A stretch of 33,816 nt of DNA from an uncultured Mediterranea sp. Lineage in GTDB: Bacteria; Bacteroidota; Bacteroidia; Bacteroidales; Bacteroidaceae. The notes under the pieces are model-generated. The model searched no databases. It had not been told where the DNA came from and saw only the letters and a program-made list of their open reading frames with translations. The translations under genes and the position numbers were made by a program. This document shows positions 1 through 6,844 of this stretch, one piece after another; the stretch's first letter is position 1, and each line of letters starts with the position of its first letter. Where the stretch lies: positions 1-33,816 of the forward strand of contig CAMCUZ010000022.1 of assembly GCA_945879145.1 (NCBI GenBank), written 5' to 3'.

Positions 1-227
1 GCGGATGTTTTTTGTTCTGAAATCTGCGGACAAATCGCCTTAAAATCATGGTATGACCCTCAATGACCGTACCTCCTCCAAAGACCTTCATCCCCATTTT
101 TTCCTGAGGAATTTCAGTTATTTCAGATTTCAGTTTTGTTTTTTGCCTATCCATTTGAAGTCAAAGCATGAATCCTTTTGTTGCTATCTCCTCCCCATTC
201 ACCCTCAGCAGCGTTATCCCCTTCAAT

Positions 228-389
228 TCCCCCGGCTTCATTTACGTTGATGCCTACGTTGTAGCCATCGGGGTGAAACTCCTCGTCAATGCGCTACTTC
301 GCCTCGCGCTCGTGATTGGTCAGGTCGAAGTAGCTGGCTACGTGGCGCTTGGGTATGATAAGCACATGACCTTGTGATACGGGGTAACT
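228..389 (-). pseudogene. HIT-family (histidine triad) hydrolase remnant
   Basis: Read on the minus strand from about 389, one frame gives SYPVSQGHVLIIPKRHVASY, then FDLTNHEREAK, a stop codon, then RIDEEFHPDGYNVGINVNEAG. These are recognisable middle blocks of the HIT family (galT/FHIT-like nucleotide hydrolases), including the GHVLIIPKRH block. About ten residues normally lying between HEREA and IDEEF are missing and a TAG stands there. The catalytic HxHxH block that should follow VNEA is absent: the sequence diverges after NEAG. The fragment therefore cannot encode a working enzyme. On its upstream side it abuts an HNH-nuclease fragment with no start codon of its own, which suggests deletions fused two genes. 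Identification is by eye from family motifs. Confidence 0.6.
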
Positions 390-548
390 TGCCGAACGAG
401 AGTCGGAAAAAAGCCACGGGGTACCATGCGTTTGCTACCATTGAGACAATCATTTCCTTGATGCTGATGCGACTTTTGCCCTTTGCAATATATTCGAGCA
501 GACCTAGCAGCCAGTAAAATTTATATGTGGCTGTGGTATCATTTTTTT
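388..548 (-). pseudogene. HNH-endonuclease-like N-terminal fragment
   Basis: The minus-strand frame starting right at the stop of the neighbouring esterase reads TTATYKFYWLLGLLEYIAKG, then KSRISIKEMIVSMVANAWYP and VAFFRLSFGK. This resembles the N-terminal segment of a Bacteroidetes HNH-endonuclease family (TYKFYWFL...AWYPI.YFRLSFGK). No start codon fits the family, and the frame stops making sense after FRLSFGK at about 388, where the HIT remnant begins in another frame. The C-terminal HNH nuclease domain is missing. It is most simply a truncated gene left by a deletion. The family assignment is from memory of the motif pattern and should be treated as probable. Confidence 0.5.
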
Positions 549-550
549 TA

Positions 551-1426
551 TTATAATACGCTTCCCTTGGCGCTGATTTCGCGGAGCCATTTCTCCAGCT
601 CTTCGGTCCATTGGCGCTTGTAGGTGAAGCTGTCGCGGAAGCCCCAGCCGTGGCCACCGATGGGGTAGATGTGCATCGTGGCGGGTACGTTATGCTCCAG
701 CAGGGCTTGGAAATAACCCAGGCTGTTGGCTGGTGGTACCGACTTGTCATCGGCGGAGAGCATCAGGAAGGCTTGCGGGGTGCGGCTGTTGACGCGACGC
801 TCTAAGCAGTACTTCTCCTCCAGCGCTGCAGTGGGCTCACTGCCCAGCAGGTTGGTGCGCGAGCCGGCGTGCGTAATGCCTGGGCGCATGGAGATGACGG
901 GGTAGAAGAGTACCTGGAAATCGGGACGTGTCTCTTCGCTTGTATAGAGCGTGGCTAACGAGGCTGCGAGGTGTCCGCCGGCTGAGGCTCCCATCACGCC
1001 TATGCACTGTGGGTTGATGCCCCACTCCTGGGTGTGCTGACGGATAAGGCGGATGGCTTGCTCGGCATCGCTCAGTGGCACTTCGTCATGGCCGTTGGGC
1101 ATTCGGTACTTCAGTACGACGTAGGTGATGCCCAGGGCGTTCATCCAGGGAGCCATATCGTGCCCTTCGTGGTTCATGGCGAGACGGGCGTAACCGCCTC
1201 CTGGACACATCAGAATAGCCATGCCATTGGGCTTAGCAGGCCGATGGACGGTGATGGAGGGATTGACCACGTTGGCTACACGGCCTCCCTTGAGGTCCTC
1301 TTCCACACCTGTCAGACCGTTGGAGTTGGGGGCTTCATCGGGCCATAGGTTCATGACAATAGGTTCCTGAGCCTTCAGAAGCGAGAGACTCGTCAGCAGC
1401 ATCAGCAGTAGTGAGATACGTTTCAT
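551..1426 (-). CDS. secreted alpha/beta hydrolase, acetylxylan-esterase-like
   Basis: A 291-residue protein with an N-terminal signal peptide (residues 1-19; hydrophobic LLLMLLTSLSLL, cleavage near KAQ-EP), so exported to the periplasm. The fold is alpha/beta hydrolase: an oxyanion-type PGGGY at about 75-79, nucleophile elbow GASAGGH with Ser148, a likely acid in SADDKSV (Asp226 or Asp227) and His259 in GGHGWGF. The family includes acetylxylan esterases and bifunctional deacetylase/feruloyl esterases that remove acyl groups from plant polysaccharides; the substrate is inferred. I chose MKRISLL at 1426 because it begins a normal signal peptide; an ATG nine bases upstream (1435) is an alternative. 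It stands alone between pseudogene fragments, with no SusC/SusD or glycoside hydrolase visible beside it. Confidence 0.85.
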   Translation of the reverse strand: MKRISLLLMLLTSLSLLKAQEPIVMNLWPDEAPNSNGLTGVEEDLKGGRVANVVNPSITVHRPAKPNGMAILMCPGGGYARLAMNHEGHDMAPWMNALGITYVVLKYRMPNGHDEVPLSDAEQAIRLIRQHTQEWGINPQCIGVMGASAGGHLAASLATLYTSEETRPDFQVLFYPVISMRPGITHAGSRTNLLGSEPTAALEEKYCLERRVNSRTPQAFLMLSADDKSVPPANSLGYFQALLEHNVPATMHIYPIGGHGWGFRDSFTYKRQWTEELEKWLREISAKGSVL

Positions 1427-1502
1427 AATTTGCATTGTTTTTGTTCCTGCAAGGGTAGGGATTGTTTTTTATAGGCGTAAAAGGTTCCTGGCTCTGTGAG
1501 GG

Positions 1503-1665
1503 TCACAGGGTTTCGATGGTTTCGGCGGTGAGGCCAGTAATCTCCATGATGAGCTCGGTAGAGAAGCCTTTGGCTTTCATCTTGCGGGCAGTGGATAATA
1601 TCAAAGTCTCCATGTGTTTCAATACATAAATCCAACGTTCAAAATCATTCTTCGGGACAAAGATA
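1503..1665 (-). pseudogene. Rpn/PD-(D/E)XK nuclease-family transposase remnant, internally deleted
   Basis: On the minus strand one frame reads FVPKNDFERWIYVLKHMETL and continues directly into ILSTARKMKAKGFSTELIME and ITGLTAETIETL before a TGA at 1503-1505. The first block resembles the mid-region of the Bacteroidetes Rpn (PD-(D/E)XK nuclease family transposase) proteins, and the last block the helical C-terminal tail with the G(L/F)S.E.I...TGL..E.IE.L pattern. About a hundred residues that normally lie between them are gone, and a stop lies just upstream of the first block, so this is a deletion scar. Other frames across this 309-base gap give nothing convincing. The identification rests on short motif similarity only. 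Confidence 0.45.
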
Positions 1666-1745
1666 GGGGGTTAGCTTGAGATATCAAAGTGTTTTTGTGA
1701 TTTTGTTATGCTCAATCCTTGTCGATGATTTCTGCGAGGAGGCAT

Positions 1746-2894
1746 TCATTCCACTATCAGTTCTACCGTTAGGGGGAGGTGGTCGCTGTAGCCGCCCAGA
1801 TAGGTAGCGCCGTAGTAGGTACGCAGGGGGCATTGGCCACCGTAGTTGAGGTCAGCTGTGAGCAGGAAGGGGAGGGGAGCTACTTGAGCTGTTTCGGGCA
1901 AGAGATGGAGGTGACCCCTTGGGACGCTCTGCAGTGGGCCTTCGCTCGACGAGGAGCTACTTCGAGGGGCTTGCAGCAGAGCGCCTCCAGCCAGGAGGTG
2001 GTCGATGAGTTCCCAATGGCCTTGGTATTTGTAGCTGCCCTTGATGGCGGGGAGCGAAGAGGGATGGCGAGGGGAAAGCAACTGATAGAGCGGGGTGCTG
2101 GCCGAGGGGGTAGTGGCAGAGGAGTGAAGGTCGGTCCGTGAGGTGGTGGCGTGGCGGTGGCCCGGTAGGGGGCGAGCCTGGAGGGCTTGGGTGAGGGCAG
2201 GTCCTGTAGGCGTTTCGTTGAAGTCGCCCATCACGAGCAGATTGGGACGCCGACGGACGTGGCTGAGTGAGTCGATGGCTGTGCGAACTGCCTGGGCTAC
2301 ATGGAGCCGATAGGGCGTTGTCTCGTGCGTGCCGCCCATGCGCGAGGGAAGGTGAAGCATAAAGAGGTCGAGGGTGTCGCTGGTGGCTGATGGGGTGATG
2401 AAGGTGCCGCTCACGTGCAATACGTCGCGCGTAGGGCGCTGGCCAGGCAGGTTGGCCCGGATAGAGTGGACGGATAGTAAGCGGAAGCAGTCGGGGCGGT
2501 AGAGCAGGGCAATGTTGATGCCTCGCACATCGTCTGATGAGGTGATGACGTAGCGGTAGCCTACGTTGCGCAGAGGCGACTGTCGGGTCAGAGCGTGGAT
2601 TACGGTGTCGTTCTCCACTTCGCAGAGGCCCACCAGGGCAGGTGCCTCACCGTCGTGGCCCAAAGCGAGCAGGGTTTTGGCCACTTCATTCAGTTTGTGG
2701 CGGTAGCGGCGGGGAGTCCAGTGGCGCAGGCCGTGGGGCAGGTACTCGTCATCGGCTCTTTGCGGATTGTCGGTGCAATCGAAGAAATTCTCCACATTGT
2801 AACTCACGATACAAAAACGCAACTGCTGTGCCCACCCCTGTATTGGACTCAGAAGTAGGCACAGCAGTAGAAAGGCCGACAGGCGGGTGAGCAT
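1746..2894 (-). CDS. secreted endonuclease/exonuclease/phosphatase family protein
   Basis: A 382-residue protein with a signal peptide (residues 1-22, LSAFLLLCLLLSPIQGWAQ) followed by the EEP metal-dependent phosphodiesterase fold: SYNVENFFD at 31-39 (metal-site Asn), LCEVEND with the metal-binding Glu, GDFNETP with the catalytic Asp-x-Asn, and C-terminal SDHLPL with the Asp-His pair. All key residues are present, so it is probably an active, exported nuclease or phosphatase; substrate unknown. The open frame continues upstream inside the next gene, but the start at 2894 is preferred because it begins a proper signal peptide and its A is the last base of the preceding gene's TGA (tgAtg), implying translational coupling. 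An insertion between GDFNETP and the C-terminus is Ser/Thr-rich (TSRTDLHSSATTPSAS), likely a loop. Confidence 0.85.
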   Translation of the reverse strand: MLTRLSAFLLLCLLLSPIQGWAQQLRFCIVSYNVENFFDCTDNPQRADDEYLPHGLRHWTPRRYRHKLNEVAKTLLALGHDGEAPALVGLCEVENDTVIHALTRQSPLRNVGYRYVITSSDDVRGINIALLYRPDCFRLLSVHSIRANLPGQRPTRDVLHVSGTFITPSATSDTLDLFMLHLPSRMGGTHETTPYRLHVAQAVRTAIDSLSHVRRRPNLLVMGDFNETPTGPALTQALQARPLPGHRHATTSRTDLHSSATTPSASTPLYQLLSPRHPSSLPAIKGSYKYQGHWELIDHLLAGGALLQAPRSSSSSSEGPLQSVPRGHLHLLPETAQVAPLPFLLTADLNYGGQCPLRTYYGATYLGGYSDHLPLTVELIVE

Positions 2895-3631
2895 CAGTCC
2901 ACCATCTTGTTGAGGAAGTAGGGGGCCTGTTGGCGCCAGAAGGGCCAATCGTGGTCCACGTCGTAGCCCCAGTAGTCGAACCAGGCGTTGTTGACCCCTT
3001 TCTCCTTGAGGATGCGGTCCATCTCGCGGGTGCTCCACAGCAGGTCCTCTTCCCAACGACCCTGGCCTACGCAGAAGATAATTTTGCGCTCGCGATACTG
3101 TTGCATCCAGGGGTGGTCAGCGGGCATCTGCTGCAGGAAGTCTTGCGGAGAGTTGGCATAGACTAGGTCATCCATGTAGCCTTCAAAGCCGTATGCTGCA
3201 TGGTAGAGGCCGCTCATGGCCAGCATGCCGTTGAAGAGGTCGGGGCGGCGGAAGAAGAAGTTGGCGGCATGGAATCCACCCATCGAGCAACCGGTGGTGA
3301 TGAACTGCTGCCAGCTGTTGAAGCGCAGGTTGGGGAGCAACTCATCAACTACGTAGTGGAACCAGCGCTCGTGCTGCTCAATGCGCCAGCGTTTGTCTGC
3401 GCCGCGGTTCGACCAGGTCTCCCAGTCGATACCGTCCACGCAGATGATGCGGATGCGCCCGGCATCAATCATGGGGGCCAGCACGTTGATCATGCCGTAG
3501 TTCTCCCAGTCATAGAAGCGTCCGTCTTGACAGGGAAAGGCCAGCACAGCCTGTCCGTCGTGTCCAAAAATCTTATATTCCATCTCTCGGCAGAGGTTAT
3601 AGCTCCACCATTTGTGATATTCTATGTGCAT
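2894..3631 (-). CDS. alpha/beta-hydrolase esterase (COG4947-like)
   Basis: A 245-residue cytoplasmic protein with no signal peptide. The opening pattern HKWWSYNLCREMEYKIFGH is typical of the COG4947 esterase/lipase family; the nucleophile elbow is GCSMGG with Ser116, and the likely catalytic His lies in DVDHDWPFW (about 227). The family resembles esterase D but its natural substrate is unknown to me. It sits directly downstream of an ATP-grasp ligase, a pairing I recall from other bacteria, so the two may act on the same acyl or peptide compound (inference). The gene downstream overlaps it by one base. The 28 bases just 5' of its start codon are a heptad repeat rather than a recognisable ribosome binding site. 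Confidence 0.85.
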   Translation of the reverse strand: MHIEYHKWWSYNLCREMEYKIFGHDGQAVLAFPCQDGRFYDWENYGMINVLAPMIDAGRIRIICVDGIDWETWSNRGADKRWRIEQHERWFHYVVDELLPNLRFNSWQQFITTGCSMGGFHAANFFFRRPDLFNGMLAMSGLYHAAYGFEGYMDDLVYANSPQDFLQQMPADHPWMQQYRERKIIFCVGQGRWEEDLLWSTREMDRILKEKGVNNAWFDYWGYDVDHDWPFWRQQAPYFLNKMVD

Positions 3632-3637
3632 GAAGTG

Positions 3638-3665
3638 GTTAGTGGTTAGTGATTAGTGATTAGTG
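3638..3665. repeat. tandem heptad repeat, 4 copies (GTTAGTG/ATTAGTG)
   Basis: Four consecutive 7-base units, GTTAGTG twice then ATTAGTG twice, fill nearly all of the space between the ATP-grasp stop codon (3674) and the esterase start codon (3629-3631). On the coding strand they read CACTAAT x2, CACTAAC x2 and end six bases before the ATG, occupying the ribosome-binding region. Copy number could vary by slippage. Confidence 0.9.
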
Positions 3666-3673
3666 GCTTGCAT

Positions 3674-4873
3674 CTATTTTCTGTTGCAGGCATCGTGGAG
3701 GAAGGCATCACGCTCTTCGGCGGTGCGGAAGCGAGCGATGTAGGCCTGGTCGCCCATGGCTCCTGAGAGGGCCTTGGCGATGCGGGGGCTCATCATCATG
3801 GCACCGCGGTACTTGTCGAGCATGGCCTGATGGTCGAGCACGTAGCTGCAGTTGTCGCGACGTCCGGCAAAGACGCAGAAGTAGTCATCGTGTGGATCGG
3901 GCGTGGTGCGACGGTCGAAGGCAATCATGTCGGCCCAGATCTTGAACATCGAGATGTTGTGGGCATAGTTGATCATGTCGGGCGTATAGCCACCGCCCGG
4001 ACGCATGTTGACCTCCAGTGCTACGAAGTCGCCCACTTCACCTAAGCCACGGTGAGCCTTATTCAGACGGAAGAACTCCAGGTGAACAAAGCGTGACTTC
4101 ACTCCGAAGGCCTCTACGGTGCGGCGGCCCCAGAAGCGCAGATTCTCGGACATGTGTTGCTCCACGAAGTAGGTGGAGTCGAGGTTGTAGTTGACGATGT
4201 CGGCAATGCTCGGCGGGCAGACGCACATCGACTCAACGAGCGGCTCGCCCTTGGAGTTGATCACGGCGTCGTAGGTGCAGATGTCGCCCGTGACGTACTC
4301 TTCAATCACGTAGCACTCCACCTGGGGCGTCTCGCGGAAGAAGCGCTCCAGTGCGGCTTCATCGTCAATCTTGTGGGCACCACCGGCACCCACGCCTACG
4401 TCTGGCTTGGCAAAGAGCGGGAAGCCTGCGTCCACTGAGAAACGCTGGGCTGCTTCCAGTCCCTCAGCGGCCTTCACCTGGCGCGCTGTGCGGATACCAC
4501 CCTTGGCATAGTATTTCTTCATTTCTGATTTCTCCTTGAACGCCTCGATGCCATCCAGCTTTACACCCGTAGTGACATTGAAGTCGGTGCGCAGGCGGGC
4601 ATCCATCTCCAACCAGAATTCGTTGTTTGATTCAATCCAGTCAATGTGGCCATAGCGCCAGGCATAGTAGCCTACGGCACGATACATCTGATTATAATCC
4701 CCCAGATTGCTCACGGGGTAATACTCTGTCAATGAGCGCTTCAGATCTTCGCTGAGCGATTCTTTCGGTGCGTCACCAATGCCCAGAACGCGCACGCCGT
4801 TCTTCTGCAGTTCGTCACAAAACTGCCAGTATTTCTCGGGGAAATTGGGCGAAATGAATACAAAATTTATCAT
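3674..4873 (-). CDS. ATP-grasp carboxylate-amine ligase family protein
   Basis: A 399-residue cytoplasmic protein. It opens with MINFVFISPNFPEKYWQF, a pre-ATP-grasp strand-loop as in carbamoyl-phosphate-synthase-like ligases; the ATP-grasp body follows with FPLFAKPDVGVGAGGAHKI (Lys and Gly-rich lid loop), CYVIEEYVTGD, and FVALEVNMRPGGGYTPDMIN carrying the metal-binding Glu and Asn. Such enzymes join a carboxylate to an amine through an acyl-phosphate; the actual substrates are unknown. The start at 4873 is chosen over the ATG at 4927 because the family motif begins there and the upstream ATG lies before the predicted transcription start. Its promoter is nested with that of the divergent S51 gene. 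The esterase and EEP genes follow on the same strand. Confidence 0.85.
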   Translation of the reverse strand: MINFVFISPNFPEKYWQFCDELQKNGVRVLGIGDAPKESLSEDLKRSLTEYYPVSNLGDYNQMYRAVGYYAWRYGHIDWIESNNEFWLEMDARLRTDFNVTTGVKLDGIEAFKEKSEMKKYYAKGGIRTARQVKAAEGLEAAQRFSVDAGFPLFAKPDVGVGAGGAHKIDDEAALERFFRETPQVECYVIEEYVTGDICTYDAVINSKGEPLVESMCVCPPSIADIVNYNLDSTYFVEQHMSENLRFWGRRTVEAFGVKSRFVHLEFFRLNKAHRGLGEVGDFVALEVNMRPGGGYTPDMINYAHNISMFKIWADMIAFDRRTTPDPHDDYFCVFAGRRDNCSYVLDHQAMLDKYRGAMMMSPRIAKALSGAMGDQAYIARFRTAEERDAFLHDACNRK

Positions 4874-4912
4874 AATGTTTCCTATTAATCCGTGTTTAGT
4901 TGCAAAAAGACT

Positions 4913-4942
4913 TTGCAAAACTAACAAGAAAAACTAACTTTG
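4913..4942 (+). promoter_or_regulatory. Bacteroidetes-type promoter for the S51 peptidase gene
   Basis: TTG at 4913-4915, a 19-base spacer, then TAACTTTG at 4935-4942. The predicted start near 4950 leaves a leader of only about 17 bases before the ATG at 4967. This promoter overlaps the opposing one almost completely: each -33 element lies beside the other's -7 element within two copies of TTTGCAAAA. Confidence 0.75.
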
Positions 4943-4945
4943 CAA
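4916..4945 (-). promoter_or_regulatory. Bacteroidetes-type promoter for the ATP-grasp operon
   Basis: On the minus strand a TTG (complement of 4943-4945) is followed after exactly 19 bases by TAGTTTTG (complement of 4916-4923), matching the TTG-N19-TAnnTTTG housekeeping promoter of Bacteroidetes. The transcript should start near 4908, giving a leader of about 35 bases before the ATG at 4873. Confidence 0.7.
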
Positions 4946-4966
4946 AAAATTAGAAGAAAAAAACGC

Positions 4967-5698
4967 ATGAAATACTTCCTTACCAGCAGTCCCAGTGTGG
5001 CGATGGATGGCGCCATTAATCCGGCCAATGGCTTTCTGGACAATCTACAGCAGGCTTTGACCCATCCTATCCGAGCCGTTTTTGTGACCACTCATCCCGA
5101 TGATGTAGCTTTTAGTGAGCACTGCTCTGACTGTATGCGGCAGGCCTTTGAGGAGGTGGGGATGGAGTTTGAATGGTACGAGTTGCTCGACCGACGCACT
5201 GCTCCCTATGTAGAGGAGATGCTGGCCGACTGCAACTTCCTGATTCTGGGCGGTGGTCATGTGCCTACGCAGAACGCTTTTCTCCACGATCTGCAGCTGC
5301 CTCGCCTGATTCGCAACTTCCAGGGTGTGGTGCTTGGCATTTCTGCTGGGAGCATGAACTGTGCCCGCATTGTCTATGCTCAGCCAGAAGAACCGGGCGA
5401 GGCCATTGATGAGGGTTATCTGCGCTTCTTGCCTGGGTTGGGGCTGACCGAGGTGCAGATCTTGCCCCACTACTACCTCTGCAAGGATATGCTGGTGGAT
5501 GGCTTCAAGGTGTACGAAGAGATCGCCATGCCCGACAGCCGCGAAGCGCTGCGCCGCTTTTACGTCTTCCCTGATGGTACCTACCTGCTGGGTGAGAACG
5601 GCATAGAAACCATCTATGGGGAATTTTTCATCATTGAAAATGGCGTCATGCGCAAGGTAGCTCACCGTGGCCAGCAGATGCGCCTGCCCTTTGTATAG
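4967..5698 (+). CDS. peptidase S51-like protein (peptidase E / cyanophycinase family)
   Basis: A 243-residue cytoplasmic protein of the class-I glutamine-amidotransferase-like S51 family. LILGGGHVPTQNAFL (92-106) is the substrate-loop block, GISAGSMNCA carries the predicted nucleophile Ser126 in the GxSAG elbow, and His168 in ILPHYY is the likely catalytic His. Characterised relatives are aspartyl dipeptidase PepE and cyanophycinase; which activity applies here cannot be read from sequence. The start MKYFLTSS fits the family; an in-frame ATG-like extension to 4940 would begin before the predicted transcription start. It is divergent from an ATP-grasp ligase gene, which makes a link in dipeptide or isopeptide metabolism plausible (inference). 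Confidence 0.85.
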   Translation: MKYFLTSSPSVAMDGAINPANGFLDNLQQALTHPIRAVFVTTHPDDVAFSEHCSDCMRQAFEEVGMEFEWYELLDRRTAPYVEEMLADCNFLILGGGHVPTQNAFLHDLQLPRLIRNFQGVVLGISAGSMNCARIVYAQPEEPGEAIDEGYLRFLPGLGLTEVQILPHYYLCKDMLVDGFKVYEEIAMPDSREALRRFYVFPDGTYLLGENGIETIYGEFFIIENGVMRKVAHRGQQMRLPFV

Positions 5699-5746
5699 GG
5701 CGTTGCGCCCCTACGGGCAAATAGGAGCAATGCTGCAATATAAAAC

Positions 5747-5784
5747 AATACCCGAATCTAGCTTGAAAACTAAATTCGGGTATT
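5747..5784. terminator. bidirectional hairpin between the S51 gene and tRNA-Asp
   Basis: AATACCCGAAT (5747-5757) is perfectly complementary to ATTCGGGTATT (5774-5784), an 11-bp stem with a 16-base loop. It lies between two convergent transcription units and probably serves both; U-tracts are short. Confidence 0.6.
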
Positions 5785-5807
5785 GAACCGTTTGTAACCT
5801 AATAGTG

Positions 5808-5881
5808 CGGTGCGTACGGGACTCGAACCCGTGACCCCATGCGTGACAGGCATGTATTCTAACCAACTGAACTAACGCACC
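5808..5881 (-). tRNA. tRNA-Asp (GUC)
   Basis: A full cloverleaf on the minus strand: acceptor GGTGCGT pairs with ACGCACC, the anticodon stem CATGC/GCATG closes loop CTGTCAC with anticodon GUC, the T arm carries GGTTCGAGTCC, and the discriminator is G73 as expected for Asp. The 3' CCA is not encoded (GCA follows). Confidence 0.95.
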
Positions 5882-5922
5882 TTTTTGAAAGAACGCTCAG
5901 CAATCTTTCTCGATTGCGGGTG

Positions 5923-5952
5923 CAAAGGTACGCATTATTTTGGAATCTGCAA
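5923..5952 (-). promoter_or_regulatory. promoter of tRNA-Asp
   Basis: On the minus strand TTG (complement of 5950-5952), 19 bases, then TACCTTTG (complement of 5923-5930): an exact Bacteroidetes TTG-N19-TAnnTTTG promoter, 42 bases upstream of the mature tRNA end. The short leader contains a GCAATC/GATTGC hairpin (5900-5905 and 5912-5917). Confidence 0.75.
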
Positions 5953-6121
5953 GCGATTGGCGGATTTTTTTTAAATTTTAAGAGTAAAAGTCCGCGAAGA
6001 TATATTGATGATAGGGATTTTGAAGAGATGACCAGCTGTTTGCTATGGACTATCTGTGGCAGAAAACAGCAGTCATACAAAGAAAAATGCTATATGATTA
6101 GGTGGTTTTGCAATAAATCGT

Positions 6122-6129
6122 TATCTTTG
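6122..6129 (+). promoter_or_regulatory. possible -7 box for the his operon
   Basis: TATCTTTG matches TAnnTTTG about 50 bases upstream of hisH. No TTG lies at the expected 19-20 bases upstream, so this is a weaker candidate. Apart from it and the tRNA-Asp promoter, the 299 bases between tRNA-Asp and hisH show no gene. Confidence 0.4.
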
Positions 6130-6180
6130 CAGGCTGAAACGGCGGATTAAAGCTGTAAATTGAATGAATCATTTGACGAT

Positions 6181-6780
6181 ATGAATGTAGCTATTATCCA
6201 ATATAACGCCGGCAATGTATGCAGCGTGGAGTATGCGCTCAGGCGTCTGGGCGTGGAGCCGGTGCTTACGGCTGACCCTGTACTGTTGCAGAAGGCGGAT
6301 CGTGTCATCTTCCCTGGTGTGGGTGAGGCAGCCTATACGATGGACTACTTGCGCCGAAGTGGCCTGGATCGCCTGATTAAGGGATTGCAACAACCGCTGC
6401 TCGGCATCTGCCTGGGCATGCAGCTGATGTGTAGCCACAGTGAGGAGGGCAACGTGGACTGCCTTGACATATTCCACGTGCCTGTCAAACGATTCATCCC
6501 TTCAGTTGAAGGACATGAAAAGGTGCCTCACATGGGGTGGAACACCTTGGAACAGACCCGCTCGCCGCTATTCAAGGGTTTTGATGCGGAGGAGTATGTC
6601 TATTTTGTCCACAGCTACTACGTGCCGGTCAACGAGGCTACGGTAGCCGTAACACGCTATGTTCATCCCTTCAGCGCCGCCCTGCAGCAGGGTAACTTCT
6701 TTGCCACACAGTTCCATCCAGAGAAGAGTGGCAGTGTGGGGGAACGCATCTTGCGCAATTTTCTTGATGAGGCCCTTTGA
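6181..6780 (+). CDS. hisH: imidazole glycerol phosphate synthase, glutaminase subunit HisH
   Basis: A 199-residue class-I glutamine amidotransferase that releases ammonia from glutamine and channels it to HisF in step 5 of histidine synthesis. The oxyanion PGVGEA block (45-50), nucleophile Cys77 in GICLGMQL, and His179/Glu181 in QFHPEKSG form the complete triad. Length is normal. The start at 6181 (MNVAIIQYNAGN) matches the family; an ATG seven codons upstream would add residues not seen in HisH. It heads the plus-strand run hisH-hisA-hisF-hisIE. The early genes hisG, hisD, hisC and hisB are not in the window. Confidence 0.95.
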   Translation: MNVAIIQYNAGNVCSVEYALRRLGVEPVLTADPVLLQKADRVIFPGVGEAAYTMDYLRRSGLDRLIKGLQQPLLGICLGMQLMCSHSEEGNVDCLDIFHVPVKRFIPSVEGHEKVPHMGWNTLEQTRSPLFKGFDAEEYVYFVHSYYVPVNEATVAVTRYVHPFSAALQQGNFFATQFHPEKSGSVGERILRNFLDEAL

Positions 6781-6844
6781 TGATGTGGCTACACCTTATT
6801 ATATATAGCATAAAAACAACTTGTAACCCCAACAGCAACCGACG

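Noticed and set aside
1..105. Possible start of a minus-strand gene running off the left edge (MGMKVFGGGTVIEGHTMILR...)
   Set aside because: About 31 codons with a plausible purine-rich leader, but no family recognised and no end visible; too little to call.
1423..1635. A 70-codon minus-strand open frame upstream of the esterase
   Set aside because: The translation has no family features, while another frame of the same bases gives the Rpn-like remnant.
3638..3665. CRISPR-like repeats
   Set aside because: The units are only 7 bases, contiguous and without spacers; no cas genes nearby.
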